A DNA stretch of 6,556 nt. Origin: JBAWAP01 sp049589355 (GTDB taxonomy: Bacteria; Chloroflexota; Anaerolineae; VGOG01). The stretch lies in NCBI GenBank assembly GCA_049589355.1, contig JBAWAP010000252.1:1-6556 (forward strand), read 5' to 3'. Position numbers and translations under genes: made by a program. Below are positions 1 through 4,969 of the stretch, in pieces (positions within the stretch are counted from its first letter, which is position 1; each line of letters starts with the position of its first letter). Below the pieces are notes generated by a model. It was given only the letters and a program-made list of their open reading frames with translations. It searched no databases and was not told where the DNA came from.

Positions 1-29
1 GTTTGGGTTGGCTTGGGTTGTCACAAAAA

Positions 30-58
30 ACCGCTCCGATTGAGTGAATCGGAGCGGT
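30..58 (-). terminator. Intrinsic terminator hairpin for leftward transcription
   Basis: A perfect 12-bp inverted repeat is present: ACCGCTCCGATT at 30-41, loop GAGTG at 42-46, and AATCGGAGCGGT at 47-58. The left side is preceded by an A-tract (25-30), so a transcript running leftward would carry the hairpin followed by a U-tract, the form of a Rho-independent terminator. On the + strand the hairpin is followed by GAGAGATG with no T-run, so rightward termination is unlikely. No convincing leftward gene lies to its right in this window. It may act on antisense or read-through RNA, or protect the 3' end of a leftward transcript. The structure is certain; its function is inferred. Confidence 0.6.
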
Positions 59-75
59 GAGAGATGCCAAACCGA

Positions 76-104
76 TTGACTTAACTAACGGTGGTAATTA
101 TACC
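76..104 (+). promoter_or_regulatory. Sigma70-like promoter upstream of the small ORF and phosphatase
   Basis: TTGACT at 76-81 matches the -35 consensus at 5 of 6 bases. After a 17-bp spacer, TATACC at 99-104 matches the -10 consensus at 4 of 6. The expected transcription start is near 110-112. It reads rightward into a long leader containing the palindrome at 186-207, then the possible small gene at 273 and the phosphatase at 419. It lies just downstream of the hairpin at 30-58, which is consistent with the start of a separate transcription unit. This is a prediction from consensus match and spacing only. Confidence 0.5.
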
Positions 105-272
105 AGCAAACTGGATTTTTGTCAAAACAAGCTGCTTTCAATGTGTGGTGTCCGCATAAACCGCAGACTCTCTCGCTTGTGGGGCACTACACTTTGAAAA
201 GTGTAGTTTGCGACTGCCTCTACTGTCAGGAGACGCTTCATCTCGACCACCGTAGACGAGGTGTACCAGGCC
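105..272 (+). other. Leader region without a convincing gene
   Basis: This stretch lies between the predicted promoter and the first ORF with a ribosome binding site. A + strand frame from a TTG at 119 and a - strand frame spanning 122-331 both cross it, but neither has an SD sequence or a recognisable protein family, and both overlap the better-supported frame at 273-398. The only clear structure is the perfect palindrome at 186-207. A third frame, the one used by the ORF at 273, is open from just after a TAG at 204-206. The stretch could therefore include the remnant 5' part of a longer gene. Confidence 0.4.
186..207. repeat. Perfect 10-bp palindrome in the leader (operator or hairpin candidate)
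   Basis: ACTACACTTT at 186-195 and AAAGTGTAGT at 198-207 are exact reverse complements separated by GA. As DNA, this dyad could bind a dimeric regulator. As RNA, it could fold into a 9-bp stem with a UGAA loop. It is not followed by a U-run, so it does not look like an intrinsic terminator. It sits about 75 nt downstream of the predicted transcription start and 66 nt before the small ORF. I do not recognise it as the operator of a specific regulator. Confidence 0.45.
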
Positions 273-398
273 ATGCGAAACAACCCTGGCCTACCCAACA
301 AAGACGAATTCGTGCAAAAACTGAACACCAAGTTACAGGCCAGGCTCAGTGTACGGTTTAGTCAAACTAAGAAGCGGGGGAACAAAGGATTGCGGTAA
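273..398 (+). CDS. Possible small basic protein, 41 residues, unknown function
   Basis: The frame starts at ATG 273 and ends with TAA at 396-398, giving 41 residues. The protein begins MRNNPGLPNKDEFVQKLN and has a strongly basic second half (QARLSVRFSQTKKRGNKGLR). There is no signal peptide, membrane segment or Cys pair. Support comes from an SD-like GAGGTG at 258-263, 9 nt before the ATG, and from the short 20-nt gap to the phosphatase start, which is operon-like. A GTG at 261 is an alternative start, but it overlaps the SD. The frame is open upstream to a TAG at 204-206, so this could also be the tail of a decayed longer gene whose start is lost. I do not recognise the family. The basic tail would fit nucleic-acid or ribosome binding, but that is only a guess. 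Confidence 0.35.
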   Translation: MRNNPGLPNKDEFVQKLNTKLQARLSVRFSQTKKRGNKGLR

Positions 399-405
399 AC
401 AGCGC

Positions 406-412
406 GGGGAGG
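406..412 (+). promoter_or_regulatory. Strong ribosome binding site of the phosphatase gene
   Basis: GGGGAGG lies 6 nt before the ATG at 419. It is the strongest SD sequence in the window and settles the start of the phosphatase gene. It lies just after the stop codon of the small ORF at 396-398, so the two genes could be translated from one message. Confidence 0.7.
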
Positions 413-418
413 TTCAAC

Positions 419-889
419 ATGATCGAGGTACATGATCGTCTGTTCGTGGGCGGAGAGGCGGACTGTCGTCCTGGCAACGAAGAGCTTGTCGTTGTTCACG
501 CCTGCAAGAGCCCCTGCCATCAGAGGGCCGTTGGGTATCACGGTAGCCTGCCTTCCTCACACCCGAACTATCTCGTCCTCGAGCATAGCCATGATCTCTA
601 TCTCAACATCATCGACCCAGACGGACCTTTGTTTATGCCTCCTCTGTTCACATCGTTCCTGGAGTTCGCAGGCAGGCACTGGGACGATGGTAGGAAGGTC
701 CTCGTTCATTGCAATCAGGGTGAATCGAGATCACCCACGCTCGCGATGATGCTTATGGCCAAACACATCCGCGCGATTACCGATGCCTCATACGACGAAG
801 CACGTGCTGAATTCGAGCGGCTGTACGCGGGTTACTGCCCAGGGCTAGGGATTCAGACGTATCTTCGCCATCACTGGGCACAGTTCTAG
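419..889 (+). CDS. Dual-specificity/tyrosine protein phosphatase-like protein
   Basis: This 156-residue soluble protein carries the cysteine-based phosphatase signature HC-x5-R-S: His97, Cys98, NQGES, Arg104, Ser105, inside VLVHCNQGESRSPTLAMM. In this family Cys98 would form the phosphoenzyme intermediate and Arg104 would bind phosphate. Asp66 in LNIIDPDGP lies 32 residues before the Cys, a suitable place for the general acid, with Asp68 as an alternative. The N-terminus (MIEVHDRLFVGGEADC) resembles the opening strand of small DSP domains, where a V-x-x-x-L-(F/Y)-(I/V)-G pattern is usual. Its length is that of a bare catalytic domain, with no signal peptide or extra domain. The substrate is unknown: phosphotyrosine, phosphoserine/threonine, or a non-protein phosphate. 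The start is fixed by the SD at 406-412. It is separated from hsdR by 75 nt containing a new promoter, so it is probably not in the same transcription unit, and a functional link to the R-M genes is unproven. Its codons are less GC-biased than those of hsdR and hsdM. Confidence 0.8.
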   Translation: MIEVHDRLFVGGEADCRPGNEELVVVHACKSPCHQRAVGYHGSLPSSHPNYLVLEHSHDLYLNIIDPDGPLFMPPLFTSFLEFAGRHWDDGRKVLVHCNQGESRSPTLAMMLMAKHIRAITDASYDEARAEFERLYAGYCPGLGIQTYLRHHWAQF

Positions 890-913
890 GAGCGAACGTC
901 TGGGCATATCTTC

Positions 914-942
914 TTGCCTAACTGACTATCTTGCGCTATACT
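914..942 (+). promoter_or_regulatory. Sigma70-like promoter of hsdR
   Basis: TTGCCT at 914-919 matches the -35 consensus at 4 of 6 bases. It is followed by a 17-bp spacer and TATACT at 937-942, which matches the -10 consensus at 5 of 6. Transcription would begin near 949. That leaves a leader of only about 15 nt before the GTG at 965, or about 60 nt before the ATG at 1010. It lies in the short gap after the phosphatase stop codon and is the only good promoter candidate for the R-M operon. No clear operator or small control (C-protein) gene is seen near it. Confidence 0.5.
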
Positions 943-964
943 TCAGGTAGCTGAGACAACGCCC

Positions 965-3403
965 GTGCCCCGCGCCCCAAAACACGCCCCGCGGCAGTCA
1001 ACCATTTTGATGGAACAACAGCTCGTGGACAAAAAGGACCTGACCGAACAGGAAATTCGCACCCGCTACATTACTCCCGCCATCCGCGACGACGCGAGCT
1101 GGCCGCTCAGCCAGATCCGCGAGGATGTCTATCTCACGGATGGACAGATACACCCACGCGGCAAGGTCGCGCCACGGGGGAAGCGCAAGTTCGCGGACTA
1201 TGCGCTCTACCACCACAACCAACCGCTGGCCATTGTCGAAGCCAAGGACAATAACCACCCCCTGGGCGGCGGGATGCAGCAAGCGCTCGAATACGCCGAG
1301 ATGTGCGACGCGCCCTTCGCGTTCAGTTCCAACGGCGATGGCTTCCTGGAGCACGACCGCCTGGTAACCGGCGCTCCTGGGGACATAGTCGTGATTGAGC
1401 GTGGGTTACCGCTCAATGCCTTCCCCTCGCCGGACGAGCTGTGGATGCGCTACACACAGCGCAGGGTCATACCCCCCAACGTACAAGCAGCTCTCAACCA
1501 GCCCTATCATTACGAGCGCGGCGGTAAGACGCCCCGCTACTACCAGGAGGTCGCCGTCAACCGCACGGTGGAGGCCATCGCTGGAGGTCAGGATCGTATC
1601 CTGCTGGTGATGGCGACGGGCACGGGCAAGACTTATGTGGCCTTTCAAATCATCTGGCGGCTATGGAAAGCGGGCATCAAAAAGCGCATTCTCTTCCTGG
1701 CCGACCGCAATATCCTGGTGGATCAGGCCAAGACCAACGACTTCAAGCCCTTTGGCGGCGCGATGACCAAGGTCGTCAAGCGCCAGATTGATAAGTCCTA
1801 CGAGGTTTATCTGGCGCTGTACCAGGGGCTCGCTGGTTCGGAGGAATGGCAGGATGTGTACAAGCAGTTCTCCCCCGGCTTCTTCGACCTGGTGATTGTG
1901 GACGAGTGCCATCGGGGGAGCGCCGCCGCCGATTCGGCCTGGCGGGAGGTTTTGGAGTACTTTGAGTCTGCCACCCAGATCGGCATGACGGCCACCCCCA
2001 AGGAGACTGAGTACGTCTCTAACATTGACTACTTTGGCGAGCCCATCTACACCTACTCGCTCAAGCAGGGCATCGAAGACGGCTTCCTGGCCCCGTACAG
2101 GGTGATCCGCGTGAACCTGGACATAGACGTGGGCGGCTGGCGGCCGGAGGAAGGCCAGCGCGATCAGTACGGCCAGGTCATCCCCGACCAGGAATACACC
2201 GCGCGAGACTTTGACCGGACGCTGGTCATTGAAGAACGCACGAAGCGGGTGGCCCACCGCGTGACAGAGTTCCTCAAGGCAACCGGCCGCTTCCAGAAAA
2301 CCATCGTCTTTTGCCGCGACATTGAGCACGCCGAGCGGATGCGCCAGGCATTGGTCAACGAGAACGCCGACCTGGTGGCGCAGAACCGCAAGTACGTGAT
2401 GCGCATCACGGGCGACAGCCCTGAAGGCGTGCTGGAGTTGGACAACTTTATTGACCCCGCCGAGCGCTACCCGGTGATCGCCACCACGTCCAAATTGCTG
2501 ACCACCGGCGTGGACGCGCAAACTTGCCAGTTGATCGTGCTGGATACCGTCATCAACTCCATGACCGAGTTCAAGCAGACCATCGGGCGCGGCTCGCGCA
2601 TCAAAGAGGAGTACGGCAAGCTCTACTTCACCATCATGGACTTTCGTAACGTCACGCGCCACTTTTACGACCCGCAGTTCGACGGCGAGCCGGTGCAGGT
2701 GTACGAGCCGGGCGAGGATGATCCCATCGTACCGCCGGACGAGCTAACGGATGAAACGGAGGGGAAGGGAGAAGAGAAGCCGACGCCAGGTGACGAGCCC
2801 AAGAAGCGCAGGAGCCGCGACAAGCTGTACGTCAACGGCGTCGAGGTGCACGTCCTGGCCGAGCGGGTGCAGTATTACGACGTCCACGGCAAGCTGGTCA
2901 CCGAGTCTTTCACGGCCTTTAGCCGCGAGAACATCCGTCGCACCTACGCCACCCTGGAGGACTTTTTGACCCAGTGGAACGAGGCCGACCGCAAATCCAT
3001 CATCCTGGTGGAGCTGTTGCGACAGGGCGTGCTGCTCGACAAGCTCCAGGAAGAGGTGGGCCAGGACTTCGATCCCTTCGACCTGATCTGTCACGTGGCC
3101 TACGACCGACCGCCCCTGACGCGCAGCGAACGCGCCCGCAAGGTGAAGCAGCAGGCGTACTTTGACCAGTACGAGGAAAAAGCCCGCCAGGTGCTGGAAG
3201 CCATGCTCGAAAAGTACACCAACGAGGGCATCGAGGCGCTGGAACGGGCCGCAGACGAACGCAAGATGACGACGTTCTTGCAGGTGCTTCCCTTCAGCCA
3301 GTTCGGGCGTCCCATCGAGATCGTCCAGGCGTTTGGCGGCAAGCGCCCCTACCTGAAGGCCGTGCGCGGGTTGGGACGCCAGATTTACGCCATGGCAGCC
3401 TAG
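965..3403 (+). CDS. hsdR: Type I restriction enzyme R subunit (helicase-nuclease)
   Basis: This is the motor and nuclease subunit of a Type I R-M complex. It uses ATP to translocate DNA past the bound enzyme and then cuts unmodified DNA at a distance. The 812 residues show an N-terminal PD-(D/E)xK nuclease: Asp78 in FADYALY, then Glu92-x-Lys94 in IVEAK, plus the Q-x3-Y motif at Gln106-Tyr110. A two-lobe SF2 helicase follows: Walker A ATGTGKT at 217-223, DECH at 313-316, TATP at 342-345, TIVFCRDIEHAERM from 446, TTGVDAQ near 513-519, and motif VI QTIGRGSRI at 538-546. A charged linker (about 595-620) leads to a C-terminal helical domain like that of EcoEI R. The length is close to EcoAI/EcoEI R (about 810 residues), suggesting Type IB. 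All key residues are present. The GTG at 965 gives the longest form but has a weak SD. The ATG at 1010 (MEQQLVDKKDLTEQ) fits the usual family N-terminus and may be the true start. Confidence 0.95.
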   Translation: MPRAPKHAPRQSTILMEQQLVDKKDLTEQEIRTRYITPAIRDDASWPLSQIREDVYLTDGQIHPRGKVAPRGKRKFADYALYHHNQPLAIVEAKDNNHPLGGGMQQALEYAEMCDAPFAFSSNGDGFLEHDRLVTGAPGDIVVIERGLPLNAFPSPDELWMRYTQRRVIPPNVQAALNQPYHYERGGKTPRYYQEVAVNRTVEAIAGGQDRILLVMATGTGKTYVAFQIIWRLWKAGIKKRILFLADRNILVDQAKTNDFKPFGGAMTKVVKRQIDKSYEVYLALYQGLAGSEEWQDVYKQFSPGFFDLVIVDECHRGSAAADSAWREVLEYFESATQIGMTATPKETEYVSNIDYFGEPIYTYSLKQGIEDGFLAPYRVIRVNLDIDVGGWRPEEGQRDQYGQVIPDQEYTARDFDRTLVIEERTKRVAHRVTEFLKATGRFQKTIVFCRDIEHAERMRQALVNENADLVAQNRKYVMRITGDSPEGVLELDNFIDPAERYPVIATTSKLLTTGVDAQTCQLIVLDTVINSMTEFKQTIGRGSRIKEEYGKLYFTIMDFRNVTRHFYDPQFDGEPVQVYEPGEDDPIVPPDELTDETEGKGEEKPTPGDEPKKRRSRDKLYVNGVEVHVLAERVQYYDVHGKLVTESFTAFSRENIRRTYATLEDFLTQWNEADRKSIILVELLRQGVLLDKLQEEVGQDFDPFDLICHVAYDRPPLTRSERARKVKQQAYFDQYEEKARQVLEAMLEKYTNEGIEALERAADERKMTTFLQVLPFSQFGRPIEIVQAFGGKRPYLKAVRGLGRQIYAMAA

Positions 3404-3420
3404 CTGGACAACGTTACATT

Positions 3421-3499
3421 TGTCATTGCGAGCGGAGCGAAGCAATCTCCAAGCCGCTAGGGGATTGCTTCGGCGCAAACAGCGCGCCTCGCAATGACA
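3421..3499. repeat. Dispersed palindromic repeat (MITE/REP-like) between hsdR and hsdM
   Basis: The outer arms TGTCATTGCGAG (3421-3432) and CTCGCAATGACA (3488-3499) are exact reverse complements. The inner arms CGAAGCAATC (3438-3447) and GATTGCTTCG (3463-3472) are also exact complements. The right half is longer because it contains a small nested hairpin: GCGC at 3473-3476, loop AAACA, GCGC at 3482-3485. The consensus (TCATTGCGAGCGAAGCGAAG...) is one I recognise as a short, non-coding, multi-copy palindrome found between genes in many bacterial genomes. No clear target-site duplication is visible. It fills most of the 111-nt space between hsdR and the likely hsdM start. Folded in RNA, it could reduce read-through or protect mRNA ends, so hsdR and hsdM/hsdS levels may differ. 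Copy number elsewhere in the genome cannot be seen here. Confidence 0.75.
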
Positions 3500-3502
3500 C
3501 CT

Positions 3503-3509
3503 GGGGTGA
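3503..3509 (+). promoter_or_regulatory. Ribosome binding site that decides the hsdM start
   Basis: GGGGTGA lies 5 nt before the ATG at 3515. The other in-frame ATG, at 3494, sits inside the palindromic repeat (CTCGCAATGACA) and has no SD in front of it. This site therefore supports the shorter HsdM. Confidence 0.65.
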
Positions 3510-3514
3510 AACCT

Positions 3515-4969
3515 ATGTCCATCTCCACTACCATCAAAACGATTCAGGACATCATGCGCCAGGACGCGGGCGTGGATGGCGACGCGCAGCGCATCTCCCA
3601 GCTCGTCTGGATGATGTTCCTCAAGATCTTGGACGATAGCGAGTTGGAATACGAGCTCGACTCCGACTACGCCTCGCCCGTCCCGGAGCACATGCGCTGG
3701 CGCAACTGGGCCGCTGACGACGAGGGCATCACCGGCGACGCGCTGCTGGATTTCGTCAACAACAAGCTGTTCCCAGATTTCAAAGAGATGGCCATCGGCC
3801 CGGACAGCGACCCGCGCGGCGCCATCGTCCACGAGGTGTTTGCCGATTCCTACAACTACATGAAGTCCGGCACGCTGATCCGGCAGGTGATCAACAAGCT
3901 CAACGAGATTGACTTCAGCCGCCAGGAGGATCGCCACCTCTTCAACGACATCTACGAGAAAATCCTGCGCGACCTGCAAAGCGCGGGCAACGCGGGCGAA
4001 TACTACACCCCCCGCGCCGTCACCCAGTTTATGGTGGATATGACCGATCCCCAGTTGGGCGATAAAGTCCTCGACCCGGCCTGCGGCACCGGCGGCTTTC
4101 TGGTCTGCGCGCTGGAGCACGTGCGTCAGCACTACGTCCGCAACGACAATGACGAGCTGCTGCTGCGGCGGTCCATCGTGGGCATCGAGAAAAAGCCCCT
4201 GCCCCACATGCTGTGCGTCACCAACCTGATCCTGCACGACGTGGACGTGCCGCTGATTGACCGCGACAACGCTCTCTCCCGCCGCCCGCTGCGTGATTAT
4301 GGGCAGGCCGACCAGGTGGAGGTCATCCTCACCAACCCGCCCTTTGGAGGGACGGAGGAGCCAGGCGTGGAGACCAACTTTCCCAAGAGCTTCCAGACCA
4401 AGGAGACCGCCGACCTCTTCCTGGTGCTGATCCTCAAGCTGCTCAGGAAGGGGGGCAAGGGCGCCATCGTGCTGCCCGATGGCAGCCTGTTTGGCGAGGG
4501 CGTCAAGACGCGCATCAAGGAGCAGTTGCTCAAGGAATGTAACCTGCACACCATCGTCCGCCTGCCCAACGGCGTCTTTGCGCCCTACACCGGCATCAAC
4601 ACCAACCTGCTCTTTTTCATCAAGGGGGAGCCGACCCGCCAGGTGTGGTACTTTGAGCACCCGCTGCCGCCCGACCGCAAGCAATACTCCAAGACCCGCC
4701 CCATCGAGATCGCCGAGTTCGACCTGGAGAAGGCGTGGTGGCACGACCGCGAGGAAAACGAACACGCCTGGGTGGTCACTGTTGACGAGATCAAAGCCCG
4801 CAACTACAACCTGGACATCAAGAACCCCCACGCGGTGGAGGAAGGCCACGGGGACCCGGTGAAGCTGCTGGCAAAGTATCAGTCGCGACTGGCGGAGGTC
4901 GAGAAACTGCGAACGCAACTCAAAGACGAGCTGGCCACTGCCACTGAGAGAGCAACCTATGCAGACTGA
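3515..4969 (+). CDS. hsdM: Type I R-M system DNA adenine methyltransferase M subunit
   Basis: HsdM transfers methyl from S-adenosylmethionine to N6 of adenine in the site chosen by HsdS. The M2S unit acts alone as methylase and with HsdR as the restriction complex. Numbering below is from the upstream in-frame ATG at 3494; subtract 7 for the preferred start. An N-terminal helical domain (about 8-150) begins MSISTTIKTIQDIMRQD, the usual family start, which with the SD at 3503-3509 favours ATG 3515 (484 residues). The gamma-class N6-adenine methylase core follows: AGEYYTPRAVTQFM (166-180), the SAM-binding motif DPACGTGGFL (194-203), and the catalytic NPPF (281-284) in ILTNPPFGGTEEPG. The C-terminal tail (about 455-485) looks helical and charged, as expected for contact with HsdS. 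The length matches EcoAI/EcoEI M (about 490). It overlaps hsdS by 11 nt, suggesting coupled translation. Codons are strongly G/C-ending, like hsdR. A longer form from 3494 would add MTPGVKP. Confidence 0.96.
   Translation: MSISTTIKTIQDIMRQDAGVDGDAQRISQLVWMMFLKILDDSELEYELDSDYASPVPEHMRWRNWAADDEGITGDALLDFVNNKLFPDFKEMAIGPDSDPRGAIVHEVFADSYNYMKSGTLIRQVINKLNEIDFSRQEDRHLFNDIYEKILRDLQSAGNAGEYYTPRAVTQFMVDMTDPQLGDKVLDPACGTGGFLVCALEHVRQHYVRNDNDELLLRRSIVGIEKKPLPHMLCVTNLILHDVDVPLIDRDNALSRRPLRDYGQADQVEVILTNPPFGGTEEPGVETNFPKSFQTKETADLFLVLILKLLRKGGKGAIVLPDGSLFGEGVKTRIKEQLLKECNLHTIVRLPNGVFAPYTGINTNLLFFIKGEPTRQVWYFEHPLPPDRKQYSKTRPIEIAEFDLEKAWWHDREENEHAWVVTVDEIKARNYNLDIKNPHAVEEGHGDPVKLLAKYQSRLAEVEKLRTQLKDELATATERATYAD
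4946..4952 (+). promoter_or_regulatory. Ribosome binding site of hsdS inside the hsdM end
   Basis: The purine run GAGAGAG ends 6 nt before the ATG at 4959 and lies within the last codons of hsdM. Together with the 11-nt gene overlap, it supports this start and suggests that ribosomes finishing hsdM start hsdS. Confidence 0.5.

Noticed and set aside
1..20. Near-perfect tandem 10-mer (GTTTGGGTTG then GCTTGGGTTG)
   Set aside because: Two short units at the window edge are not enough to call a repeat array; the sequence to the left is not visible.
119..361. 80-codon + strand frame with a Cys/His cluster (VCDCLYCQETLHLDH)
   Set aside because: It looks slightly zinc-ribbon-like, but it starts with TTG, has no SD, crosses the palindrome at 186-207 and conflicts with the SD-supported frame at 273-398. 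It is not convincing as a gene.
890..964. Possible controller (C-protein) gene or C-box before hsdR
   Set aside because: The gap is only 75 nt, with no helix-turn-helix ORF and no clear repeated operator; only a promoter is visible.
1661..2662. 333-codon open frame on the - strand inside hsdR
   Set aside because: It is fully antisense to conserved helicase motifs, and its Val/Leu/His-rich composition is typical of shadow frames in GC-rich genes.
2744..4918. 724-codon open frame on the - strand opposite hsdM and the end of hsdR
   Set aside because: It runs antisense to two well-supported genes, crosses the intergenic palindromic repeat and has no recognisable domain. It results from the strong G/C third-position bias of the hsd genes.
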